Source: Azophilus sp965215035 (GTDB taxonomy: Bacteria; Pseudomonadota; Gammaproteobacteria; Pseudomonadales; Azotimanducaceae). Taken from it: DNA of 64,000 bases. The first letter of the stretch is position 1; each line of letters begins with the position of its first letter. Shown piece by piece: positions 1 through 7,951 of this stretch. Made by a program: the position numbers and the translations under genes. Below the pieces are notes generated by a model that worked only from the letters and a program-made list of their open reading frames with translations, had not been told where the DNA came from and did not search any database. Location: the NCBI GenBank assembly GCA_965215035.1, contig OZ244040.1, forward strand, positions 372,001 to 436,000, in the 5' to 3' direction.

Positions 1-240
1 TCCAAGTCCGGATTCGAGGTGAATTTCGTGTTTCAAGACATCGCCGTCGAGGTGAAGGCGAAGGCAAACGCCAGCTTCCGGGACCTGCGCGGCCTAGCAG
101 CGCTTGCGGAGGAAGGCATCACCAAACGCCACCTGCTGGTGTGCATGGAGCCCATGCGCCGCGTCGTGGACGGCATTGAAGTGACGCCTTGGCAGGTGTT
201 TCTGGATGCGCTGTGGCACGGACAGTTGGAAAACGATTGA
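1..240 (+). CDS. C-terminal end of a DUF4143-type AAA ATPase (partial)
   Basis: The frame is open from the first base, so the gene begins outside the window. The visible 79 residues carry a pattern typical of the C-terminal DUF4143 nuclease-like region of AAA_14 ATPases: EVNFVF, then IAVEVKAKA (the E-V-K of a PD-(D/E)XK-like core), then a leucine-rich helix RDLRGLAALAEEG and a final strand ending in PWQVFLDALWHG. Proteins of this family are common accessory genes of unclear function, often near mobile elements and defence genes. A second full-length member of the same family lies on the opposite strand at 440-1603. The family call rests on the EVKA motif and the PW..FL..LW ending; the ATPase half cannot be seen. 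Confidence 0.7.
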   Translation, partial: SKSGFEVNFVFQDIAVEVKAKANASFRDLRGLAALAEEGITKRHLLVCMEPMRRVVDGIEVTPWQVFLDALWHGQLEND

Positions 241-267
241 AGTCCCGCGCGACGGCTGGCAACGCGT

Positions 268-292
268 AAAGAGCGAACACTTTGGGATGTTC
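268..292. repeat. Right-end fragment of dispersed repeat family R2
   Basis: This stretch (AAAGAGCGAACACTTTGGGATG and a few more bases) matches the right end of the R2 elements at 27009-27154 and, inverted, 48637-48783. Only the end is preserved. It sits just before an R1 element, the same R2/R1 adjacency seen near 27 kb. Confidence 0.55.
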
Positions 293-310
293 CTTAAAGC
301 GCAGGTAGTG

Positions 311-399
311 GGTAGTGTATCAGCTTGAATTTTTGGGCCGAGTGGAGGCACGGCACACAGGGGATTCGGCAGGCTCGGGATTCAAATTGATACACTACC
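311..399 (-). mobile_element. R1 MITE-like element, copy 1 (inverted)
   Basis: An 89-bp non-coding element with terminal inverted repeats: left end GGTAGTGTATCAGCTTGAAT and right end ATTCAAATTGATACACTACC. It is flanked by the 8-bp direct repeat AGGTAGTG at 303-310 and 400-407, as expected for a target-site duplication. Because the flank resembles the element's own tip, nested tips are an alternative. Its reverse complement matches the copies at 35254-35349, 60158-60243 and the composite at 26865-27167. A further degenerate tip follows at 401-420. Confidence 0.8.
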
Positions 400-439
400 A
401 GGTAGTGCAGCAGCTTGACCTTTGCCGCAAACTTGCGGC

Positions 440-1603
440 TCAATCCAGCCCCGGAACCACAGTATCCAGGAAGTTGCCGTAGGGAACGGCCAAGCCGAGA
501 TGCTCGAACCGCTGCTCGAACCCGCCCTGATAGACTAGGTATCGTTTGACCTTGCGCTTGGCGATCTGTTCGAAACTCACCATTCCCCTGAACATCTTTT
601 CATAAGCCCTCGCTGAGGATTTGAACTCGACCGCGATACACTCGGTGCCGGTTTCGATCACGAGATCGACCCCGACCCCCATGGCATCGCGATAGCTGCT
701 GATTCGCCAGCCTTTCCTATGCAGCCGGTTGTAGTACAGGATCTGGAGAGCCATCCATTGCTCGAACAGGCTGCCCAGTTCCTCCCTGCTGAAATAAGCT
801 GGATTTCTTCTGCCCAGCAGTGAATTCCTGACCCCGAGGTCGAAGAAGATGAACTTCTCTTTCTGCCTGGCTCGTCGTTCCTTCCCCACTCCCGTATAAC
901 TCGGGAGCAGCTCGACCAGCAAGGTGTCGGCAAGCATTTCCATGTAGCGCCGAACCGCATCCTTTTTTATTTCGCTGTCGGAAGCGACTTTGGAATAGTT
1001 GAGGTACTGGCCGCTGAGTTCGGCGGCCAAGTCGAGAAAACGGCTGTAGGACGCCAGATCTTTGGTCAGCGCCTCTGCCTGAATCTCTTCCCGCAGGTAG
1101 CCGGCAACATAGGCATTCAGGATATCGGGGCCGTAATCCTGCAGATAGACTTCGGGCAGGGTGCCAATGGTCAGCGCCTTGCGCAAATCGAACCGATCCC
1201 CGATTTCCCAATAGACAAGAGGAGCGAGGTATTCGAGCAGAACCCGGCCCGGCAACAGGTTCGCACGGCCGCGCCGCAGTTTTCGGGCTGACGAGCCCGT
1301 CAGCAGAAACCGCAATGATGCACGGGAATCCAGCAGCGCCTGAACGGTGTTGAGCATGTTGGGCAGGCGTTGCACTTCATCGACCAGGATGAGGCGCGGC
1401 CCCTCGGGCAGCGCATCGACGATTCGCTTGATCAGGCCCGGGTCGTTCAGATGCTGCCTGAAGGTCTCTTCATCCGCCAGATTTACGACGAGGTCCGGCT
1501 CGAGCTCGAGGCACAAGGTGCTTTTGCCGACCTGCCTCGGCCCCAACAACAATACGCTCTTGGGGTGCCCTGCGAGGCGGGAATGTAGAATTCGTTCGAT
1601 CAT
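440..1603 (-). CDS. DUF4143-domain AAA ATPase
   Basis: This 387-residue protein (start chosen at the ATG giving MIERILHSRL; an upstream start at 1639 would add 12 residues) is a complete AAA_14/DUF4143 ATPase. A P-loop GPRQVGKST lies near residue 20, a Walker B plus arginine stretch LILVDEVQRLP near residue 75, and the sensor-like LLTGSSARKL near residue 105. The C-terminal half has the DUF4143 region with IAVEFKSSARA, a PD-(D/E)XK-like core. Such proteins are frequent in genomic islands; a role as toxin or defence ATPase has been proposed but not settled. A GC-rich hairpin (GCCGCAA/TTGCGGC, 424-439) follows the stop and may help termination, but it has no clear U tract. Family assignment is firm; function is unknown. 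Confidence 0.88.
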   Translation of the reverse strand: MIERILHSRLAGHPKSVLLLGPRQVGKSTLCLELEPDLVVNLADEETFRQHLNDPGLIKRIVDALPEGPRLILVDEVQRLPNMLNTVQALLDSRASLRFLLTGSSARKLRRGRANLLPGRVLLEYLAPLVYWEIGDRFDLRKALTIGTLPEVYLQDYGPDILNAYVAGYLREEIQAEALTKDLASYSRFLDLAAELSGQYLNYSKVASDSEIKKDAVRRYMEMLADTLLVELLPSYTGVGKERRARQKEKFIFFDLGVRNSLLGRRNPAYFSREELGSLFEQWMALQILYYNRLHRKGWRISSYRDAMGVGVDLVIETGTECIAVEFKSSARAYEKMFRGMVSFEQIAKRKVKRYLVYQGGFEQRFEHLGLAVPYGNFLDTVVPGLD

Positions 1604-1829
1604 GGTCGTTATATTCAGTGAATTCGACGCACATAACAAGAGTTATTCAAATGAACTTCCGAGCTATGACCCTGACCGAGCCCCTACGCCGGCACGAGGG
1701 GCGCTAAGGGAGGTCTGAACAAGTGCCTAGATTGGCGGTTTGAGGCCAGCTACTGCCGTTTCCGCGCCCGGCGGCACAGTATGGGTGCGTGCGGCATGGT
1801 TCCGCCGGTTTTGCCGCCGTTCGCGGCAA

Positions 1830-2049
1830 TCGGACGCACGGGCACGCTATCAGGCGACCAGCGATCAACAGATTCGCTAACCCCAGTGGCATCGCGATGC
1901 GTCGCGTGTTCTTCGCTAGGCCCCGCTACCTCATCTTGCCGTAGCCGAAATACCACTGCTTGCCCTTCCTCGTCTGACGCATCTCCGGGTCCCGTTCGCC
2001 CGCCTGGTTCTCCTTCGAACTCGGCGGCGAATTGTGTGCAACCGGAGCG
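1830..2049 (-). pseudogene. IS5-family transposase remnant with internal deletion and stop
   Basis: Reading the minus strand, 2045 down to about 1936 encodes SSKENQAGERDPEM followed by RQTRKGKQWYF, the hallmark of IS5-family DDE transposases. The same frame then jumps directly to GYGKMR, a stop codon (1926-1928) where a tyrosine is expected, and RGLAKNTRRIAMPLGLANLL, which is the normal C-terminus. The catalytic middle of the protein is therefore deleted and the rest is interrupted by a stop. This dead element lies in the otherwise gene-free 1604-2061 gap at the left edge of the phosphorothioation island and marks past insertion activity. No intact ends were recognised. Confidence 0.75.
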
Positions 2050-2061
2050 CGGTTCGGGGCG

Positions 2062-2526
2062 CTACTCCACTCCCACGGCTTTATCTATCAACCCCACGAA
2101 ATCCCGCACAAACTCCTCCGGCGATTCCGGTGCCACATCGCGCGACTCCGCCAGGAAATCGTACCCACCACTCGCGTACGCATTCATGCAGCGCATACCT
2201 TCTTCCGTCAGTTGCGTCTTTGAACCCGGAGTAACGAGTCGCCGGAACACGGCGCGAACGGCGGCCTTCTCGCCGAGGTCGATGCCGCCCCGCCGAACCT
2301 CCGCGGCGACGAGCAGTCCGATCAGCAGCCGCTGCGCCGGTTGGTAGTCCTGGATGAACTCGTCGATGATCTCCCGCGCCCCGAAGTCCGACGGATCGCT
2401 CGCGCGACCACTCGCGAGCCCCGCCATCAGGCAGAAATAGTAGAGGTCGAACTTGGTCTTCGTCGGCTCCTTGCCGTCCAGCTCCCTGAACCACCGCTCT
2501 GCGTCCTCACGAAGCCTGAACGGCAT
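2062..2526 (-). CDS. Small protein of Dnd-linked putative restriction operon
   Basis: This 154-residue protein is the last gene of a four-gene leftward operon and overlaps the preceding ATPase gene by 20 bp, so the two are almost certainly co-translated. It begins MPFRLREDAERWF, is largely helical by composition, and has no transmembrane segment or recognised catalytic motif. I do not recognise a named family. Its fixed position behind an SMC-like ATPase with a helicase-nuclease upstream, and opposite dndBCDE, suggests a subunit of a modification-dependent restriction complex. That role is inference from context only. Confidence 0.7.
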   Translation of the reverse strand: MPFRLREDAERWFRELDGKEPTKTKFDLYYFCLMAGLASGRASDPSDFGAREIIDEFIQDYQPAQRLLIGLLVAAEVRRGGIDLGEKAAVRAVFRRLVTPGSKTQLTEEGMRCMNAYASGGYDFLAESRDVAPESPEEFVRDFVGLIDKAVGVE

Positions 2527-4507
2527 CTTCTTCCTCCTCCTCTATGTCGAAACCGAAGAAGTAGTCCCTGTCGTCCACCAGAACCGCGTTGCGGGTCTCC
2601 GTGTACCGCTTCTCCGGCAAGGCATCCATCATGCGTCGGGTTCCAGGGGTCTTCCTGAACAGGGTGAGGTAGACGATGTCGTCGACCCTCGATTCCAGCG
2701 CGTCCACGAAGCCCTCCCGCTCGGTGTTGATGGTGAACCCCACGAACTGGCTGCACAGCTTCGGCAGCAGCCGGCCGATCCGCCGCCGCACGCCCTTGTC
2801 GATCGGCCCCGCCGGACTGTCCACAACCAGTGGGAAATCGTTCTGCCCCCTGCTCAAAACGCTCATCAGGAACGTGTAGCCAATTGCCAGCGTTTGCCCC
2901 GCGCTTGCCCCCCGCTGTCCGCGCAGCCGGATCGAACGGTCGATTCGCTCGATGGCCAGCGGGTCGTTCTCGAGAATCACCGACAGCCGACCGTTGCACT
3001 CTTCGAGCAGCTCCGCCTTGATCCGCTCCCGCGCGCGCTCCCTCGCCTCTTTCAGCAACGAGGCGATCAACTCCGTCTGCCGGCGCAGCCGGACCGTTCC
3101 CTCGATCTGGGCGATTCGCTCGTTCAGCTTTTCGATCTTCCGACGGATCACCCGCAGGCACTTCGATGTCTCCGCGTTGGAGTCTCCCACGCCCTGCCCT
3201 TCGATCTCCGCGACCAGCCTTCGGCGCTCCTCGATCCGATCCTCCTTCTCCTCAGCCTCCGCCTGCCACGCCTCTAGTTCCGTGTCCCCGGCTTTGATGA
3301 GGCGGTCCATCAGTACCCGCACCTGCTGGTCCGCCAGCCGTTCCCTGCGGAGCGCTTCCGTGAGTTCTCTCCGCAAGCGCAGCACACGCGAGTAGCCGGC
3401 GTCCTCCTCGTCATCGTCCGGCTCTTCGGTATAGCGGGAGATGTCCTGCTTCAGCGCGTTGATCACGCCCGAGTCGTCCGCATCCAGGTACCGCGCCGCT
3501 CTCGCCCGAATCACCTCTCGTGCCCCCTCGTCCATCGGCCGACCGCAAACGCAGTCGTCCTCCTCGACCAGCTCCTCGAAGAACTGGGCCGACGTGTTCT
3601 CCGGCAGCCGCACGCGATCCAAGTTGTCGCGGAGTTCCATCAGCCGGACGGCCAGGGTCGGATGCACGGCATGCGGAAGCCGCAGGGCTGTCATCAGCTT
3701 GGCCCGCCTCTCGGCCACGTCCCTCCGCGCTTCCGCCCGTTCCTCCTCGGCAGCATCGCGCAGATCCCTCGTCTCCGCCACGCTGTCGATCCGATGTCGT
3801 ATCTTCTCGCGGAGCTCGTCCACGGATTTCGCCAACTCGGCGCTTTCCGCCTTCGCCTTTTCAAGTTGGCCGACGACCTTCGTTTCCCGACCCGCCATCT
3901 GATTGCGGCGGTCCCGGACCCTGTCCAGCCCCACTTTCGTCCGTGTCGTGTCCGCCTTCGACTCCCTTTCCCAATGTTCCCGCGCGAACGAGGCCGCGTC
4001 TTGGAGGAGATAGACTTGGCAAAGGGCATCCACGACTTCCTCCGCCTCGGTCTTGCCACCATCGAGCAGACGTCCAGCGAACTCGCCGTCGAAGATGAAC
4101 AGACTGAGAAACTCCGGCTTCAAAAAGCGCGTCATCGCCGGAGGAACGCGCCACACCGGAACGACGCCCCCGCTTCCCGGACTGGTCGACCGATAGCTTG
4201 CCCGTCCCGTGCTGTAGTTGAGCAACAGTTCGATCGACAACGGCTTCCCATCCACCAGCAACATCACCTTGAATCGCCCGACCGAGCCCTCGCCGCCCCG
4301 GCGGTACCCGCGAACCTGTTCTGGCTTCCATTCCCGGGCCGAACCGCTCAGCGCCGCGTTCAGGAGTTCCAGAGTGGTCGTCTTGCCCGTGCCGTTCGGC
4401 ATCTGGACCAGCGACACCGAGGGCACCTCTCCGGCACGGCGCAGATCCACCGCCATGTCGGGGCAGCGAAGCCACTCGCTCTCCCACCCGGCAATCTCAA
4501 TCCGCAT
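2507..4507 (-). CDS. SMC/Rad50-like ATPase (DndD-like) of restriction operon
   Basis: A 666-residue SMC-type ATPase. The Walker A motif MPNGTGKTTT is at residues 36-45. Two long charged coiled-coil arms follow, separated by a CVCGRPM motif at about residues 319-325 that resembles a Rad50 zinc hook or CxC site. The ABC signature is replaced by SAGQTLAIGYTFLM, and the Walker B region reads FPLVVDSPAGPIDKGVR near residue 580. It differs from the true DndD encoded on the other strand at 9476-11455, so the island carries two SMC-like ATPases. The gene overlaps the upstream small gene by 11 bp and the downstream gene by 20 bp. It probably powers DNA sensing or cleavage by the operon's nuclease-helicase; this is inferred from family and context. 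Confidence 0.8.
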   Translation of the reverse strand: MRIEIAGWESEWLRCPDMAVDLRRAGEVPSVSLVQMPNGTGKTTTLELLNAALSGSAREWKPEQVRGYRRGGEGSVGRFKVMLLVDGKPLSIELLLNYSTGRASYRSTSPGSGGVVPVWRVPPAMTRFLKPEFLSLFIFDGEFAGRLLDGGKTEAEEVVDALCQVYLLQDAASFAREHWERESKADTTRTKVGLDRVRDRRNQMAGRETKVVGQLEKAKAESAELAKSVDELREKIRHRIDSVAETRDLRDAAEEERAEARRDVAERRAKLMTALRLPHAVHPTLAVRLMELRDNLDRVRLPENTSAQFFEELVEEDDCVCGRPMDEGAREVIRARAARYLDADDSGVINALKQDISRYTEEPDDDEEDAGYSRVLRLRRELTEALRRERLADQQVRVLMDRLIKAGDTELEAWQAEAEEKEDRIEERRRLVAEIEGQGVGDSNAETSKCLRVIRRKIEKLNERIAQIEGTVRLRRQTELIASLLKEARERARERIKAELLEECNGRLSVILENDPLAIERIDRSIRLRGQRGASAGQTLAIGYTFLMSVLSRGQNDFPLVVDSPAGPIDKGVRRRIGRLLPKLCSQFVGFTINTEREGFVDALESRVDDIVYLTLFRKTPGTRRMMDALPEKRYTETRNAVLVDDRDYFFGFDIEEEEEDAVQAS

Positions 4508-4691
4508 CCTCTGCCTCCAGCTTGAGTTCGTCGCAGACCGCGTTCAGGAACCTGGCCTCTTCCTCCTTCGTCAGCGGTGCTTGGCTCATCTGCCGCAACC
4601 AGGCCGTCAGCCGCCGGGCCACCGCTTCCGGCTGACCCCGGTCCCGCACCGTCTCCGTCAGCGCCTGCTCGAGCGCCTCGTCAATCGTCAT
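4497..4691 (-). CDS. Small acidic protein of DNA-modification system
   Basis: This 64-residue protein starts MTIDEALEQALTETV and is rich in glutamate and alanine, with a likely all-helical fold. It overlaps both neighbours: 11 bp with the helicase gene upstream and 11 bp with the SMC-like ATPase downstream. Small proteins in exactly this position, between a helicase and a CxC-containing SMC ATPase, are a recurrent component of DNA-modification-linked systems. It probably acts as an adaptor of the ATPase. No enzymatic motif is visible, and the role is inferred from position and size. Confidence 0.7.
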   Translation of the reverse strand: MTIDEALEQALTETVRDRGQPEAVARRLTAWLRQMSQAPLTKEEEARFLNAVCDELKLEAEDAD

Positions 4692-6639
4692 TGGACCTCC
4701 TCACTTTCGACAACGACCGCAACCACTCGAATCGCTCTTCGTCCGCGCTCGGGATCTCGTCGCCCCTGGAACCAGCCCCCCCGGACCGGACGAAGTCCAC
4801 AACCAGCGCGCGCTTCGCCGGCGCGTCCGGGTCCACGCGCAGACAGCGACCGATCCGCTGGATGGTCTCCAGCTTCGAGCGCGCCGACGCGAACAGGACG
4901 ACCGTGCGCAGCGAGCGCAGGTCGATGCCCTGCGAGATCCGGTGGCAGGTGATCAGGCAGTCTATCTCGCGCCGGGCAAACTGTTCCAGATGGCCCCGGT
5001 CGTCCTCGGCGTAGTAGGTGCGGTACTTCGTCGTGTGTTCGTGCAGACCCTCCAGCAGTCCGTTGCCGTATTCCCTCGTCTCGACGAAGATGATGCAGTC
5101 GCGCAGCAGCGCCGCGTGGCCCTCCAGATACCCGCCGAACACCTCAGGCTTCATCTCCGCCGTCTTGTACACCTTGGCGAGCTCGTTCCAGAGCTCCTTG
5201 TCCGACATCGGATCGCCTTCGCGTTTCCGCGCCGCGCGCCGCGTGTACACCGCTCTGATTCTCTGGCGATCCCCGTCCGTCAGCTCGTACGGCAGCGGCA
5301 CGTAGTCGAACTCGCTCAGAACCCCGCGCGCGATCGCCGCCCCCAGCGGAAACTGGTAGACCGTCGGTCCGATCTCGTCGAGGATGAAGCGGTTGCCTTC
5401 CTCATCGTAGCTCCGCTCCGGCGTCGCGCTCAGTCCCAGGCGCCAGCCGAAGTGCCGATGCCACCCCTTCACCGAGGCTACCAAGGTGGGCACCCCGAGT
5501 CCATGCACCTCGTCGTGCACCACGATCATGTTCCGCAACGCCTCGCACGGGATCCGCCGCACCGCCTTTGGCAACTGCGCCCGAGAAATCACCAGGATCC
5601 CGTCTTCCGGCGCGAGCGCAAACTCACCCATTTCCTTGTGGCGCTCGTACTGCCGGTAGACAAGCCATGGCCGCTTCGCCGCCAGCGCCCAGCCGTCCAG
5701 TTCCACCGCCCACTGGTCGAGCAGGTCCGTGCCGTCCGTCGCGATCACCGCGCCTTTCAGCTCCCCCGAGTCGATCAGGCGCTGGAGGATCTTCAGCGTC
5801 GTCCGCGTCTTGCCGGTGCCCGTCGCCATCTCCAACACCCCGGCCCGCTTCGCCAGGAACGCGTCGACCGCTTCTTCCTGGTGCCGCCAGCGCCGGTCCT
5901 CCGGTTCGTCGACCGCCCGCGGCCCGCGTCGGCGCGGCAGCTTGCCCGGGGCCCTCGCGCGGAGCCTCGCGACCGTCTCGGCGCTCGGCCGTTCCACGTC
6001 GAGCCCCTCTGCTTCGTTCTCCCAAGCCTCGTCGAACTGAGCGACCTTGGTGCCGACGCGCTCGGCGTCCCCCGCCACCCAACTCCGGTAGACATCGATC
6101 GACTCGTAGTTCAGGCGGTGCCCGCCCAGCGTCTCGTTCGCGGACCCCGTGAACGCCACGCGGGCCTCGTCGCCGAAATCGAACACCCCCATCTTCTCGT
6201 GGAAGATGCCGGGCACCTCGATGTGCTTCGGGAAGGCGAACCGGATGTCCAGACGCCCGTTCGCCACGAGCCAGGCGAAGATGCGCGCCCGGACGCCGTC
6301 GTCCGCCGGGTTTTCGGCCAGAGCGACGACCTCGTCCAGCATGCGTTCGACCAGAAACCGCCGGTGCTTCGCCCGCTTGTCCTCGCTCACGAGTTCCTGC
6401 AAAACGTCCTTGTCCTGCGCACTCAGTTCCGGCGCTGCGATCAGCCGCACCTTCAGCTCCTCGCCCTGCACGAGCCGAGGTAGCGCCTCCATCCACGTCA
6501 AGAGCGCCGTGCTGGAGAAGTATCCCGCCGCGCGCCGGTAGACGCTTGCATTGCGCAGGCACGGCGCGAAGAACTCGGCGGCCAGGTCGTCCGCGCCGCT
6601 GCGGTAGTGGGACTTCAACCGAGCGAGATTCGCAGGCAT
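4681..6639 (-). CDS. PLD-nuclease/DEAD-box helicase, putative phosphorothioation-dependent restriction enzyme
   Basis: This 652-residue protein (start at the ATG giving MPANLARLKSHYRSGADDLAA; a GTG 19 codons upstream at 6696 is possible) joins an N-terminal phospholipase-D-like nuclease to a superfamily 2 helicase. The HKD-type motif is HEKMGVFDF near residue 147, followed by TGSANET. The helicase has ATGTGKT near residue 273, VHDEVHGLG near residue 375, LSATPER, and QRIGRCLR near the C-terminus. PLD-helicase fusions of this kind occur as restriction components next to DNA phosphorothioation genes. It is the first gene of a leftward operon divergent from dndB. Only one HKD motif was seen, so dimerisation would be needed for a classical PLD active site. 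Restriction is inferred, not shown. Confidence 0.82.
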   Translation of the reverse strand: MPANLARLKSHYRSGADDLAAEFFAPCLRNASVYRRAAGYFSSTALLTWMEALPRLVQGEELKVRLIAAPELSAQDKDVLQELVSEDKRAKHRRFLVERMLDEVVALAENPADDGVRARIFAWLVANGRLDIRFAFPKHIEVPGIFHEKMGVFDFGDEARVAFTGSANETLGGHRLNYESIDVYRSWVAGDAERVGTKVAQFDEAWENEAEGLDVERPSAETVARLRARAPGKLPRRRGPRAVDEPEDRRWRHQEEAVDAFLAKRAGVLEMATGTGKTRTTLKILQRLIDSGELKGAVIATDGTDLLDQWAVELDGWALAAKRPWLVYRQYERHKEMGEFALAPEDGILVISRAQLPKAVRRIPCEALRNMIVVHDEVHGLGVPTLVASVKGWHRHFGWRLGLSATPERSYDEEGNRFILDEIGPTVYQFPLGAAIARGVLSEFDYVPLPYELTDGDRQRIRAVYTRRAARKREGDPMSDKELWNELAKVYKTAEMKPEVFGGYLEGHAALLRDCIIFVETREYGNGLLEGLHEHTTKYRTYYAEDDRGHLEQFARREIDCLITCHRISQGIDLRSLRTVVLFASARSKLETIQRIGRCLRVDPDAPAKRALVVDFVRSGGAGSRGDEIPSADEERFEWLRSLSKVRRSNDD

Positions 6640-6800
6640 CGTCGCGTGCGCCCTCCCGTCCGTGTTCCCGGACTTGCCTGCCGTCCCCGTTGTCACCGTG
6701 CTCCCTGCCTACGGGCCAGTGGCGCACATTACACCCCTTCCCCGCGCTTGCCCATTCTAGCCGCCTTTCCGCCTTCAGACCGGCATTGGACGTGAAAATA

Positions 6801-6830
6801 TTGACATACAGGCGCGGGAAACGTTATTTT
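6801..6830 (+). promoter_or_regulatory. Predicted sigma-70 promoter of dndB operon
   Basis: A perfect -35 hexamer TTGACA (6801-6806) is followed after 18 bp by TATTTT (6825-6830). Transcription would begin near 6837. This rules out a TTG start for dndB at 6830 and supports the ATG at 6860. The promoter lies in the 220-bp divergent gap between the helicase and dndB. Confidence 0.6.
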
Positions 6831-6859
6831 TGCCCCAAAAGTATGACTTCCAACCACGC

Positions 6860-7951
6860 ATGGACGGCTTCAACCACACCTTCCCGGCCTTGAGGGGCAC
6901 CCAGGCCGGTGCCGAGTTCTACGTGGCGATGTGTCCCATGCGCCTGCTCCCCAAGCTGTTCGTCTTCGACGACGACGAGGTTCCGCCCGAGCTCCGTGCG
7001 CAGCGCACGCTCAACCGCCACCGAGTACCCGAGATTGCCCGCTATTTGGTCCAGAATCGTACCAACTACGTGGTCTCGGCCCTGACCGCCTCGGTCGACC
7101 AGTCCGTCGGCTTCACCCCCCTCGGCGACAGCAACGGACGCGAGACCGTCGGCACGCTCGAACTCCCCATGGACGCCCGCCTGCTCATCAACGACGGGCA
7201 GCATCGCCGCGCGGCCGTCGAAGAGGCGCTCGCCGAGTGCCCGGAGCTGCGCGACGACCATGTTCCGGTCATCTTCTTCGTCGACCGCGGGCTCAAGCGC
7301 AGCCAGCAGATGTTCGCCGACCTCAACAAGCACGCCATCCGGCCCAGCGACTCCCTGAGCACGCTCTACGACCGGCGCGACCCCAGTTCCGAGCTCGCGC
7401 GCTACCTGGCATTCACTGTCGAGGGCTTCAAAGGCATGACGGAGATGGAGCGTTCGAGCCTATCGAATCGAAGCACCAAGCTCTTCACGCTGAGCGGCAT
7501 CAAGACGGCCAGCCGTGCGCTGCTCCGCAAGGGACGCAAGGACGATATCTCCCTTGACGAGCGGGCCTTCGCGGCGGCCTTTTGGTCCGCCGTCTGCGAC
7601 GCCATGCCGGACTGGCGCATGGCTAGGGCACGCAAGGTCTCTCCCGGCGACCTCCGGCGCGATTGCATTCACGCGCACGGCGTCGCCTTGTCGGCCATCG
7701 CTGCCGCCGGTGCCGATCTCGTGGCGGACCACCCGAAGCGTTGGCGTCGCCAGCTGTGCAGGCTCGCGGACGTCGACTGGTCACGGTCCAACAACCAGCT
7801 CTGGGAGGGGCGCGCCATGCAGCACGGCAGAATCAGCAAGGCCAAGACCAGCATTCAGTTGACCGCCAACCTCCTCAAGACGCTCATGGGGCTCGACCTC
7901 AGCGCCGAAGAGCAGGCCCTCGAACACGAACTGGCCGCAAACGGTGGCTGA
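6860..7951 (+). CDS. dndB: DndB, phosphorothioation regulator (DGQHR protein)
   Basis: This 363-residue protein has the DndB signature: an N-terminal FPALRGTQAGAEFYVAMC and the motif INDGQHRRAA near residue 112, with ADLNKHA downstream. DndB is known in phosphorothioation systems as a modulator or repressor that limits the level of modification and is not needed for the chemistry. Its place as the first gene, directly behind a strong promoter, fits autoregulation of the operon. The ATG at 6860 is chosen because the alternative TTG at 6830 overlaps the predicted -10 element. The stop overlaps the start of dndC by 8 bp, indicating translational coupling. Confidence 0.92.
   Translation: MDGFNHTFPALRGTQAGAEFYVAMCPMRLLPKLFVFDDDEVPPELRAQRTLNRHRVPEIARYLVQNRTNYVVSALTASVDQSVGFTPLGDSNGRETVGTLELPMDARLLINDGQHRRAAVEEALAECPELRDDHVPVIFFVDRGLKRSQQMFADLNKHAIRPSDSLSTLYDRRDPSSELARYLAFTVEGFKGMTEMERSSLSNRSTKLFTLSGIKTASRALLRKGRKDDISLDERAFAAAFWSAVCDAMPDWRMARARKVSPGDLRRDCIHAHGVALSAIAAAGADLVADHPKRWRRQLCRLADVDWSRSNNQLWEGRAMQHGRISKAKTSIQLTANLLKTLMGLDLSAEEQALEHELAANGG

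Noticed and set aside
424..439. GC-rich hairpin after the DUF4143 gene as a Rho-independent terminator.
   Set aside because: The stem is perfect but no U tract follows on the coding strand.
6830..6859. TTG start for dndB at 6830.
   Set aside because: It overlaps the predicted -10 element, so transcription would begin after it; the ATG at 6860 matches the family N-terminus.
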